Assembly (NCBI GenBank): GCA_002082305.1 | Contig: LSNO01000147.1 | Span: 1 to 46,452, forward strand | Source: SAR324 cluster bacterium SAR324-CTD7B | Lineage (GTDB): Bacteria; SAR324; NAC60-12 | Length of the DNA stretch: 46,452 nt | Direction: 5' to 3' | Part shown: positions 36,073-44,119 of the stretch, piece after piece | How positions within the stretch are numbered: position 1 is the stretch's first letter | Layout: every line of letters starts with the position of its first letter | Translations under genes and position numbers: made by a program | The notes under the pieces: generated by a model | Seen by the model: the letters and a program-made list of their open reading frames with translations, nothing else | Database searches by the model: none | Told to the model about the DNA's origin: nothing

Positions 36073-37164
36073 ATGTATAACTATTTAAAGAACTGCAAAA
36101 TAATTATTGGTGTTTTCATAATTTGGCCGTTTTTCAGCTTGGCAACATCCCATGGTGCTGAGCTTTCAGGATCATTCAAAACACCAATTTCTTTAACAGG
36201 AATAATCGAGCCTGCAATAATATTGAATGTACAATCCAGTGTGGGAGGAAGAGTAGAAGTTCTTCATGTTAAAGAAAATCAGCATGTCCCCAAAAACCAG
36301 CTTTTGCTGACTCTCAATAATGATACACAGAAACGGCAACTGGAATTAACCCTTCTGCAGCACAAAGTTAATGAAAACAATGTAATTGATCGCAAACGTC
36401 AATTGAAACTGGCGAACGTGCAGATAAAGGTAGATGAAAATAATGTAAAAGACCGCAAGAAACAACTTAAATTGGCTAAGATCCAAATTGAAGTAAGCAG
36501 GAACAATGTCAAAGATTTGGAGGCAAATTTGAAAGACATTCTACGTCGGCTGAAAGATGAAGAGACTTTATTCGAACAAGGTTCGTCTACTCGTTCGCAA
36601 TTGGACGTACTGCAGCTGCAGTACCTCCGAGGAGAAATTGCATTAAAAAATACTATACTTGGATTAGAGCGTGCCATACTAAATGTGGACAATACCATTC
36701 TGAGTCTTGAACGTTCCAGAGAAGATATAAAGGGTTCCGAACTTAGTGTGGAGAATGCGCTTATAGCAGTAGAGCGTTCTAGGCATGACGTAGAACTTAG
36801 TGAAGATGCTCTTGAAGACACTCTGATCAAAGCAAAAATTGGCGGCATAATTACTGCGAAATCATTCCAGGAAGGAGAAGTGATAACCGCAGGTGCAGTT
36901 CTTTTTCAAATCATCGACATCAAACAGGTTGAAATCAAGATTCAATTAGGAGAGGGAGATTTGCCGATGATTAGTGAGGGGCAGGCTGTTGTTTTTACCA
37001 CACCAGGTTATCGTGACATAGAATTTTCAGGAATCATTGAGCGCATCTCCTGGACAGCGGATCCGGAAACAGGGCGTTTCCCTCTGTATGTCAAAGCTGC
37101 TAATCCCGGTCTTAAGTTAAGAGCGGGGATGAGTGCCAAAGTTTATTTGCTGAGACAAAAATAG
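36073..37164 (+). CDS. Membrane fusion (periplasmic adaptor) protein, HlyD/RND type
   Basis: A 363-residue adaptor with an N-terminal hydrophobic segment (IIIGVFIIWPFFSLATS). The lipoyl half-motifs are SVGGRVEVLHVKENQHV and IKAKIGGIITAKSFQEGEV, at either end of a long coiled coil (about residues 85-255). A beta-barrel domain follows, ending with LRAGMSAKVYLL. The coiled coil contains near-identical 21-residue repeats. It likely pairs with the preceding TolC-like channel. No RND, MFS or ABC pump gene is adjacent, so the pump may be encoded elsewhere, for example at the exporter locus near the window's right end, though that locus has its own adaptor. Confidence 0.88.
   Translation: MYNYLKNCKIIIGVFIIWPFFSLATSHGAELSGSFKTPISLTGIIEPAIILNVQSSVGGRVEVLHVKENQHVPKNQLLLTLNNDTQKRQLELTLLQHKVNENNVIDRKRQLKLANVQIKVDENNVKDRKKQLKLAKIQIEVSRNNVKDLEANLKDILRRLKDEETLFEQGSSTRSQLDVLQLQYLRGEIALKNTILGLERAILNVDNTILSLERSREDIKGSELSVENALIAVERSRHDVELSEDALEDTLIKAKIGGIITAKSFQEGEVITAGAVLFQIIDIKQVEIKIQLGEGDLPMISEGQAVVFTTPGYRDIEFSGIIERISWTADPETGRFPLYVKAANPGLKLRAGMSAKVYLLRQK
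36370..36534 (+). repeat. Tandem 63-bp repeats inside the adaptor coiled coil
   Basis: Residues 100-120 and 121-141 share the pattern (N/D)ENNV-(I/K)DRK-(R/K)QLKLA-x-(V/I)QI-x-V, and a partial third copy (SRNNVKDLEANLK) covers 142-154. Each unit is 21 residues, exactly three heptads, so a gain or loss of copies would lengthen or shorten the coiled coil without disrupting its phase. This looks like recent tandem duplication. Confidence 0.75.
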
Positions 37165-37190
37165 TTAGGCCGTATTTTATACGGCTAACT
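37163..37190 (-). terminator. Shared hairpin between convergent adaptor gene and hemH
   Basis: AGTTAGGCCGTAT (37163-37175) pairs with ATACGGCTAACT (37179-37190), with one bulged G. The stop codons of both genes lie in the stem or its loop edge; only 12 bases separate them. On the minus strand the stem is followed by ATTTTTG, so it should work as an intrinsic terminator for hemH. On the plus strand no T-run follows, so it would be weaker for the adaptor gene. Confidence 0.8.
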
Positions 37191-38202
37191 GTTGCCGGAT
37201 AATCGAAGTCAGGGCCCGAACCCATTCAGGATGGTTGTTAAGCGAAGGTACAAGTATTAACTCCTCTCCTCCGTATTCTTTGAAATGTTCTGCGGAACTA
37301 ATACCAATTTCCTCTATTGTTTCCAAGCAATCTGCTACAAATGAAGGACAGAAAACAACAACACGCTTCATGCCTTTTTCGGCAAGTTCCTTCAGGTATG
37401 GATCAGTATATGGTTTGACCCACTCATCGCGACCTAAGCGAGATTGAAAACTTACCGACCAATTTTCTTCTTCAATTTTTAAACTTTTGGCTAACAATTT
37501 TGCTGTCTGATAGCACTGTGCACTATAGCAATTGCGATTCTCATCAATTAACTCCTTACAACAGGAATAGTCGTTCTGACACCATTTACCAGTGTAATCA
37601 CTTTTCTTCAAATGCCTTAATGGTAGGCCATGAAAACTAAACAGTACATGATCAGGTTTTTTTTCAATATAAGGTAATCCAATTTTTGCCCACGCATCAA
37701 TAAAACGTGAGTCTGAAAAAAATGGTGGAATGATCCGAAGATAGGGAATGTTCCAGTCATTTAATACAACTTTGTATAGATCTTCGATAGCTGCACCATA
37801 GGAACTGGATGCATATTGAGGATACAATGGCAAAACTATTATCTGGTCACAATTTTGTCCGCGAAGCTTCCCAATTGCGGTTTTTAAGGAAGGTTTTCTG
37901 CATTGCATACCTAACTCTATAGGAATATCTTTTTCTGCAAATTCCTCGAGTAAGGCGGTTTTTAATTTTTCACTAAATACCAGAAGAGGTGAGCCTTCAT
38001 CCATCCAGATTTTTTTATAAGCTTTAGCAGACTTCCTAGGTCTAAAGGGAAGGATTAACAAGTTCAGTACAAACCAGCGAGCGACCGGGTTAATATCAAT
38101 TACTCGTTCACAAGAGAGAAGTTCACGCAAATAAATACGGACGTCTTGTGTACTAGGAGAGTCTGGTGTACCCAGGTTTATCAATAATATGCCTGTTTTC
38201 AT
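37177..38202 (-). CDS. hemH: Ferrochelatase
   Basis: The 341-residue enzyme that inserts ferrous iron into protoporphyrin IX, the last step of protoheme synthesis. The start ILLINLGTPDSP, the LYPQYASSSYGA segment, the catalytic histidine in FSFHGLPLRH, and SFQSRLGRDEWVKPYT are all characteristic. The length is normal. It would supply heme for the c-type cytochrome pathway encoded upstream in this window. It ends in the hairpin shared with the adaptor gene. Confidence 0.98.
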   Translation of the reverse strand: MKTGILLINLGTPDSPSTQDVRIYLRELLSCERVIDINPVARWFVLNLLILPFRPRKSAKAYKKIWMDEGSPLLVFSEKLKTALLEEFAEKDIPIELGMQCRKPSLKTAIGKLRGQNCDQIIVLPLYPQYASSSYGAAIEDLYKVVLNDWNIPYLRIIPPFFSDSRFIDAWAKIGLPYIEKKPDHVLFSFHGLPLRHLKKSDYTGKWCQNDYSCCKELIDENRNCYSAQCYQTAKLLAKSLKIEEENWSVSFQSRLGRDEWVKPYTDPYLKELAEKGMKRVVVFCPSFVADCLETIEEIGISSAEHFKEYGGEELILVPSLNNHPEWVRALTSIIRQQLAV

Positions 38203-38342
38203 ATTCTTGATTTCAGATTTTTGATTTTAAAATTGTTATACCACATTTATGTTTGAATCTTTAAGACTTACAGAAAATATTTCAATGTACTCACAATATC
38301 TCAAGTAGACTTCTCCCTTTTTCTTTCAAGACTCACTCTGTT

Positions 38343-39533
38343 TTATGTTGTGTAAAAGGCATTCTCTTCAATATAGTCCTTAGTCAGGTCACAACCCCAA
38401 ACTGTTTCAGAGAACTTTCCATTACCAACAACGACTTCTAAAAATACTTCCTGATTTTGGAGTAGTTTTGAAATTGCATCCAAATTAACTCTACCGGCAT
38501 CCAGGCTTTCGACATTAACTGATAGTCTTTGGCTGCCTCTGCCAAAGTGGATTAACAAATCATCTAACATCACTGGATATTCAAAAACCTTCCCGACGGC
38601 CATTACAAAACGACCCCAGTTTGGGTCGGCTCCGTGGATTGCAGTTTTTACCAACGGTGAGTTGATGATTGATTTTCCGATCTGTAAAGCCATTTGCTGA
38701 GATTCGGCGCCTGAAACGGTGAGTTCAATCAGTTTTGTTGATCCTTCTCCATCTCGAGCAATTTCTTTAGCTAATTGTATGGAACTGTTTCTGAGGGTTT
38801 TTTCAAATTTTTCAGCATCAACTGGACCAGCCAGCCCATTGGCAAGAATGATTACTGTGTCACTTGTTGAGGTATCAGAATCAATTGAAATGCGGTTGAA
38901 GGACTGATTAACAACGCTCCGAAGAATTGTTTGTAGTTGATCAGAACTTAGTTTGGCATCAGTTACAAAAAAACTGAGCATTGTTGCCATGTTAGGTTCA
39001 ATCATACCAGCACCTTTTGCAACTCCGAGCAAAGTTGAATTTTCTATAGAAGCAGAACACCACTTTGGGTGTGTATCAGTCGTCATGATTGCACGGGCAA
39101 AATTATCTATATATTCTGGGGATGAACCAAGATTTTCAGGAATTATTTTACAGCCTTCATGAATTATTTTGACGGGCAACCGTCGTCCAATTACACCGGT
39201 TGAAGAGGGCAAGACCAGCTCAGCATCAATTCCCAGAGCTTCTCCGGTCCAGCGACACATTTTTCTGGCATCCTCAATTCCTGTTTGTCCTGTGGCAACA
39301 TTTGCAATTTTTGAATTGACAACAATGGCCTGCAGCTGTCCGTTCTGTATATTCTCACGTCCCACTGTGACAGGTGCACCCGGAAAATTATTTCGTGTAA
39401 ATACACCTGCTGCAGTACATTTGCATTCTGATGCAATTACTCCAAAATCTAATGTTTGATCCTTAAGGCCCAGGTTTATTCCCAGCCATGAAAATCCGGG
39501 TACACTTCTCAATGGAGGATAGTCCATTGCCAT
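38343..39533 (-). CDS. argJ: Glutamate N-acetyltransferase / amino-acid acetyltransferase ArgJ
   Basis: A 396-residue ornithine/glutamate acetyltransferase of arginine biosynthesis. The precursor cleaves itself between Ala and Thr in EPNMATMLSFF to give alpha and beta chains; the preceding KGAGMIEP matches the family. The C-terminus ends as expected after the GCDLTKDYIEENAFY motif. ATG 39533 is preferred over an upstream TTG, because an AGGAG sequence lies six bases before it. A good promoter (39575-39603) precedes the gene on this strand. Confidence 0.97.
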   Translation of the reverse strand: MAMDYPPLRSVPGFSWLGINLGLKDQTLDFGVIASECKCTAAGVFTRNNFPGAPVTVGRENIQNGQLQAIVVNSKIANVATGQTGIEDARKMCRWTGEALGIDAELVLPSSTGVIGRRLPVKIIHEGCKIIPENLGSSPEYIDNFARAIMTTDTHPKWCSASIENSTLLGVAKGAGMIEPNMATMLSFFVTDAKLSSDQLQTILRSVVNQSFNRISIDSDTSTSDTVIILANGLAGPVDAEKFEKTLRNSSIQLAKEIARDGEGSTKLIELTVSGAESQQMALQIGKSIINSPLVKTAIHGADPNWGRFVMAVGKVFEYPVMLDDLLIHFGRGSQRLSVNVESLDAGRVNLDAISKLLQNQEVFLEVVVGNGKFSETVWGCDLTKDYIEENAFYTT

Positions 39534-39554
39534 ATTCAACTCCTAGTGTATAAT
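39527..39554 (+). promoter_or_regulatory. Sigma-70-type promoter for the unknown gene and gspF
   Basis: TTGCCA (39527-39532) and a perfect TATAAT (39549-39554) are separated by 16 bases. Transcription would start near 39561 and give a leader of about 77 bases before ATG 39638. The -35 box overlaps the argJ start codon on the other strand, so activity of the two divergent promoters could interfere. Confidence 0.65.
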
Positions 39555-39574
39555 CAAAGTGATCTGCAGTCTCC

Positions 39575-39603
39575 AGTTTACGGTCAGAACTGCAAAGCGT
39601 CAA
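39575..39603 (-). promoter_or_regulatory. Sigma-70-type promoter for argJ
   Basis: On the minus strand TTGACG (39598-39603) is followed after 17 bases by TAAACT (39575-39580), about 40 bases before the argJ ATG. Five of six and four of six bases match consensus. No ArgR box could be recognised with confidence. Confidence 0.5.
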
Positions 39604-39637
39604 CTGTTTAACGAAAACCCCAACTATCAAGTTTGTT

Positions 39638-40915
39638 ATGGCAGATTCCATTCCTGAAGAGTTACGTTCATTTGGGGTTACTTCCAAAGATTTTGATGAA
39701 AAAAAAGGTGTCCTCACAAAAACTATGGGGACTGAGGTTGATGAAAAGGAAGTCTTTTTCAGCCTTTTTCAAGATTTGGCAACAAAAGCAATAAACTATC
39801 AAATATTGCAGTTGCTCTATTGGAATTTGGCTCTTTACAAGGATAAACTTGGCCATTATTCTTTTGAGTTCCAACAAAAATCTCACCAATCCCGCTTACT
39901 GGATCTCAAGCAAAACGGAAAAACAAGAGTTAAAATAAATGCTTCAGGCTGTTGTTCTTCCTGTATGAAACTGCATAACCTGGTTCTTCCTCTTTCAAAG
40001 GCACTACGAAATTTACCTGTTCCAAATCCAGACTGTGAATCAACTTTATATTCAGCAAACATCTGGTGTATTTCCATTTATCTTGCTGCTAAAGAAAGTG
40101 ATGTGGAAGCAGAAAAATTACCGGCGGCAGTTGAGAGTATTCCGGAACTTCCGAAATTAGCAGACGTGGTTAAAACTGATGAAAGAGAACCTCCTGCAGA
40201 ATCTGAGCAAAAGAAATTTAAGCAGGTTGAGGATAACACGCTGGCTTGGATTTTATCGGTCTTAACCTTATCTTTTGGAGCAGGTATGTCTTTTTTTTCT
40301 CCAATTGCCGGTGGACTTCTAGTGTTATGGAGCATACCATTTTTTCCTCCGCTGATCATACGCTGGCCGAGATTATTGTCTTTTGTTAAGTACAGTTGGG
40401 AGCGTTGGGCTCTTCTTGGAATTGGCTTCCTGCTGGCACTGCTGATACTGCTGGTAACCCAATTGACGGAACGGAAAATCAATACCTCAACAAAAAACAG
40501 TACAATTCCGTCTTATCAAGTTTTGTTGATTGAAGACCACAGCAGTTCAACACGTTCACGTATACAGGTACGTATTGTAGCTCCCGAAGCACGAACTGCA
40601 CGGGAACGTGCCCGTGTGTCCATGAATGCTGCCCGTGAAATTCTGGCCAGCCAACTTTCAGATGACCCCAAAAACCCGCAATATGAGTACATATCTGTAA
40701 TTTTGGAGGCAAGCAAAAAAACTGCAGGACTGGGTTATGCGCTTGCTGAAGCAGAGTTTGCGCCTGATGGAAAAGGCCGCCAAGGCGTAATGAGTGATGT
40801 TTCTGAAAATCAATGGAAATGGAAGGTTCGTTCCTCAAAGGCTCGTGTTAATCCTGATGACATCAAATCGCTGCAGGCAGCCAAAGGAACGCTGGAAACT
40901 TTTTTAAAGAAATAA
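39638..40915 (+). CDS. Uncharacterised membrane protein with N-terminal cysteine cluster
   Basis: A 425-residue protein I cannot assign to a family. Residues 1-150 are soluble and contain a cysteine cluster (Cys105, 106, 109, 133 and 144) spaced as CC..C then a PVPNPDC motif, which looks like a structural zinc site. Residues 155-200 form a low-complexity acidic/proline linker. Two or three membrane segments follow (about 202-242 and 256-276). The C-terminal 140 residues are soluble, with an ARTARERARVSMNAAREIL helix. The gene has a strong promoter and is only five bases from gspF, so its product may work with the secretion or pilus platform. Confidence 0.75.
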   Translation: MADSIPEELRSFGVTSKDFDEKKGVLTKTMGTEVDEKEVFFSLFQDLATKAINYQILQLLYWNLALYKDKLGHYSFEFQQKSHQSRLLDLKQNGKTRVKINASGCCSSCMKLHNLVLPLSKALRNLPVPNPDCESTLYSANIWCISIYLAAKESDVEAEKLPAAVESIPELPKLADVVKTDEREPPAESEQKKFKQVEDNTLAWILSVLTLSFGAGMSFFSPIAGGLLVLWSIPFFPPLIIRWPRLLSFVKYSWERWALLGIGFLLALLILLVTQLTERKINTSTKNSTIPSYQVLLIEDHSSSTRSRIQVRIVAPEARTARERARVSMNAAREILASQLSDDPKNPQYEYISVILEASKKTAGLGYALAEAEFAPDGKGRQGVMSDVSENQWKWKVRSSKARVNPDDIKSLQAAKGTLETFLKK

Positions 40916-40920
40916 AGGAA

Positions 40921-42168
40921 ATGCCGATATACAACTACCAGGCCTTTGATGGTGAAGGCACTTTGCACAAGGGTACTAAAGACGCCGCTTCTGAGTCTGA
41001 AGTGCGGCAATTTTTGCGGAGCAAAGATCTATTCCCTAAAGAAATCCGGACCAGCCGTTTTACTAGTGTAAAAATCTCCGGAGTTAACAAAAGCGGGAAA
41101 TTTAAACTTCCACATTTTTCTTTTCAGAAAGGTATATCTAGTAAGGTTCTCACACAATTCACACGTCAGTTGGAGGTTTTGCTGGATGCAACCATCCCTT
41201 ATGACAAGGCTTTTCAATTGATCATTCCACAGACTGAGGATTCCGGATTTCAAAGTATTCTTTCCGATATCCGTGGGCGGGTGATAGAAGGCGGATCCCT
41301 GGCTGGAGCAATGGGAATGCATCCGCAAGTTTTTCCTGCCATGTATGTCAGCATGGTACGTTCAGGAGAAAATGCAGGAACTCTCGGCACTATCATGAGC
41401 CGCCTCGCAGACTATTATGAAGAACAGGAGCGTCTGCGTTCCAAAATCAAGGGGGCCCTAATTTATCCGGCCTTCATGATGGTTTTTGGTTTGGCTGTGG
41501 TAATTTTCATGGTAACAACGATTGTGCCTAAAATCACCCGCATTTTTGAAAGTCAGGCTGCCGCACTGCCTTTACCAACCCGAATTTTAATGGGCGTCAG
41601 CGATTTTGTAGTAAATCACTGGTTTTTGCTGTTGCTGGCAGTTGCTGCAATTTCAGTCGGATTAACAACGTTTTTACGCAGTAAACGTGGTTGTGAATTA
41701 CGAGATCAGCTTGAAATGAAACTACCACTGCTGAGCCGTTTGCGGATTAAGGTCATGGTTGCCCGCTACTGCCAGACACTTGGAACATTGCTGAAAAGCG
41801 GAGTTGATCTAAAAACTTCTCTTGAAATTTCCAGGCACGTTGTCGTCAATCGACTATTTATAAGCAAGCTTGATCAACTTATTATTGATGTGAACAACAA
41901 AGGGATACCTCTTTCTGCTGCAATGGCCCGGATTGATTATTTCCCTGAATACGTACGACATGTGGTATCAATTGGTGAGGAGGCAGCACGAGTGGACGAG
42001 CTGCTGGAAAAAGTGGCAGTCCGGATGCAGGAAGAAGTAAACACATTGCTTGAGGCCCTAACCTCACTTTTACAACCAGTCTTGATTTTGATCCTGGGTG
42101 GAGCAGTAGGTTTTATCGCCCTTGCTGTTCTGCTTCCAATGCTAAACATGAGTCAAATTCTTCAATAA
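40921..42168 (+). CDS. gspF: Type II secretion / type IV pilus platform protein GspF/PilC
   Basis: A 415-residue inner-membrane platform protein. The N-terminus IYNYQAFDGEGTLHKGT and two T2SSF domains (about 75-200 and 275-400) are typical, each with the FTRQLEVLLDATIPYDKAF or YCQTLGTLLKSGVDLKTSL type helix. The GE[NE]xG-like motifs RSGENAGTLG and IGEEAARVDEL are present. Three membrane segments are visible. An AAGGA-like ribosome site overlaps the stop of the unknown gene. The other usual genes (gspE, gspG) are absent here, so this is an isolated gspF. Confidence 0.95.
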   Translation: MPIYNYQAFDGEGTLHKGTKDAASESEVRQFLRSKDLFPKEIRTSRFTSVKISGVNKSGKFKLPHFSFQKGISSKVLTQFTRQLEVLLDATIPYDKAFQLIIPQTEDSGFQSILSDIRGRVIEGGSLAGAMGMHPQVFPAMYVSMVRSGENAGTLGTIMSRLADYYEEQERLRSKIKGALIYPAFMMVFGLAVVIFMVTTIVPKITRIFESQAAALPLPTRILMGVSDFVVNHWFLLLLAVAAISVGLTTFLRSKRGCELRDQLEMKLPLLSRLRIKVMVARYCQTLGTLLKSGVDLKTSLEISRHVVVNRLFISKLDQLIIDVNNKGIPLSAAMARIDYFPEYVRHVVSIGEEAARVDELLEKVAVRMQEEVNTLLEALTSLLQPVLILILGGAVGFIALAVLLPMLNMSQILQ

Positions 42169-42195
42169 ACAGATAACTTGCATAGCACATTCGGG

Positions 42196-42214
42196 GAAAA
42201 CTGATCCTGTTTTC
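42196..42214. terminator. Weak hairpin between gspF and the adaptor gene
   Basis: GAAAAC (42196-42201) pairs with GTTTTC (42209-42214) in the 182-base gap between convergent genes. The stem is short and no clear T-run follows. The rest of the gap has locally higher GC (42235-42280), but no reading frame or repeat that I recognise. Confidence 0.3.
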
Positions 42215-42350
42215 GATTCTTCTACATTGTCATTCAGGCGAAGGTGTGGCGCAGACGTGGAATTAAGTGGGGCTGCCGCAAATCTTGTCCTCAACTTGAT
42301 GGGGTAGATGAAGGCTGGAGATTATTCATGAAAACACGGCATAAAAAGTA

Positions 42351-44102
42351 TTAATCCGGTTCACGCATAGCACTTGAAAGAGATTTTAAAATAGGATTTG
42401 TAAAATATGTAATCAATCTCCTTTTACCTACTTTTAAATCTGCAGTTGCAAGCATACCTGGTGTTAAATCGAATTCTTCAGGCAATCCCATTATTTCAGA
42501 ATCTTCAACATTAACCCGGCCACGATAAAAAGCTCCTGACTCTCCCTGAAGGGATTCCTGTACAGTATCATCTGAAATATAGATTAAGGTTCCTGCCAGG
42601 TCTCCAAACTGTTGAAATGGAAGTGCATCAATTTTGACGGAAACAGGATTCCCATTATACAAATCACTGGCATCTTTTGGATCTACATCAATCTCTAAAA
42701 CAAGAGGTAACCCGGATCTAACTAATGTTACTATTGGGTCTCCTTTATTTATAAGAGATCCAACAGTTACTGTAGGCAAATTTAATACTACACCGTCAAC
42801 TGGAGATTTAACAAATAAATTGCTTCTCTCTAATTCATTTTTAATCAATTCCTCGTTTAATTGAAGTAATTGATCATTAAAAGAAGAAAGCTCTTGTGCT
42901 ATTCCCACTAATTCTCCGGTCAAATAAGAGGATCTCTGGTCAACAATTGATGTTTTTTGTGATTTGAGTTTTTCGATACTTCCGGTTGTTGACAATAATT
43001 GACGTTTCACAGAAATTCTTTGATCAGTAGAACTTAATGTGTCCATTAAAGAGCCAACATTTTTCTCAAATAATTTCTTTTTCCCTTCTTCAATTTTAAT
43101 TTTTATATCCAGCTGGTCACGTATTAATTCTTTATCTGCTGACATTGAAACAATTTCTGTTTCTAATCGTAAAAGATCAGAAGAAAATGTTTTCATCTTA
43201 ATCATGAATTCATCAAAGTGTCTGTTTAGTATTTCTTCATTGATGAGGTCTAGTTGACCAGATGAATCCTTATTTAATGATTTATTTAAAATGGATTTTT
43301 TCTGAAGTTCCAGGCGTAAAATTTTATTTTTTACAGCATATATTTTGTCTCTGGTAATTTTGAGATTGGCATTCACAACGGTTCCATCAAGTATTGCAAC
43401 TGTTTCTCCTTTGTTTATGAATTGACCTCGTTCCAAATTTAATTCCTCAATAATTGAACTACCAGTAGATTGAATTTCAATATTAGGTGCAGTATTAGTG
43501 AATTTACCGCGAGCAGAAACTGTTTTATCAACAAAAGAAAAAGAGGACCATAGAACCATGCACAAAGTGAATATAAGTAGACTGGCTGCTGTAATGATTA
43601 CTGGTTTTGAGGGGGGCCTTGAATAAATAGATTCTGTGTCTTCAAAATTATGTACAGCAACGATGTCAGTTTGATCATTCTTTTGATCATTTTCTTCATC
43701 ATTAGTTTCAGTTTTAGAAGCAAATAAAAGGCTTTTGCTTGTTTGTTTATCGGCAGACCTAACAAAACCAGATAGTCTTGTCATTATTGAGAATGCAGCA
43801 TCTGGTTTTTTTGATATATAATTAAGAAATTCTTTATGCCCGACTTCTTGTACTTTACAATCAGCGGCAGCACGCGCGGATGCACTTCTTGGGAAACCAT
43901 CAATTATTGCCATTTCTCCAAAAACAGTCCCTTTTTCTACCTTTCCAAGAACCTGTTGTTCTCCTTTAGTAGTCTGAACAATCTCAATTACGCCTTCAGT
44001 GAGAACATAAGCAAATATTGCTTCATCTCCTTCTTCAAAGACGAAATCCCCTTTTTTCAGCACTAATAATTGAGGTTTCAGTGTGTTTGTTGCTACAGCC
44101 AT
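42351..44102 (-). CDS. HlyD family adaptor with N-terminal cyclic-nucleotide-binding domain
   Basis: A 583-residue fusion. Residues about 10-115 form a cNMP-binding domain with the phosphate-binding cassette FGEMAIIDGFPRSASARAA (Glu63 and Arg72 in place), so ligand binding is plausible. A charged linker (130-165) leads to one membrane helix (about 168-190). Then come the HlyD parts: a lipoyl half (IQSTGSSIIEELNLERGQFI), a coiled coil of about 170 residues, the second lipoyl half (FVKSPVDGVVLNLPT), and a beta-barrel ending in LTPGMLATADLKVGKRR. The cNMP domain would face the cytoplasm. It follows the ABC transporter gene by 17 bases, suggesting a nucleotide-regulated type I exporter. Confidence 0.88.
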   Translation of the reverse strand: MAVATNTLKPQLLVLKKGDFVFEEGDEAIFAYVLTEGVIEIVQTTKGEQQVLGKVEKGTVFGEMAIIDGFPRSASARAAADCKVQEVGHKEFLNYISKKPDAAFSIMTRLSGFVRSADKQTSKSLLFASKTETNDEENDQKNDQTDIVAVHNFEDTESIYSRPPSKPVIITAASLLIFTLCMVLWSSFSFVDKTVSARGKFTNTAPNIEIQSTGSSIIEELNLERGQFINKGETVAILDGTVVNANLKITRDKIYAVKNKILRLELQKKSILNKSLNKDSSGQLDLINEEILNRHFDEFMIKMKTFSSDLLRLETEIVSMSADKELIRDQLDIKIKIEEGKKKLFEKNVGSLMDTLSSTDQRISVKRQLLSTTGSIEKLKSQKTSIVDQRSSYLTGELVGIAQELSSFNDQLLQLNEELIKNELERSNLFVKSPVDGVVLNLPTVTVGSLINKGDPIVTLVRSGLPLVLEIDVDPKDASDLYNGNPVSVKIDALPFQQFGDLAGTLIYISDDTVQESLQGESGAFYRGRVNVEDSEIMGLPEEFDLTPGMLATADLKVGKRRLITYFTNPILKSLSSAMREPD

Positions 44103-44119
44103 TTAATTATTTCCCAAAC

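Noticed and set aside
36399..36848. 149-codon minus-strand frame with repetitive serine and phenylalanine
   Set aside because: It reflects the repeated coiled-coil codons of the adaptor gene read on the opposite strand.
39638..40915. Reading the cysteine cluster protein as a phage head protein
   Set aside because: The CxxC and PxPxxC spacing is faintly similar, but the membrane segments and the gspF coupling do not fit a virion protein.
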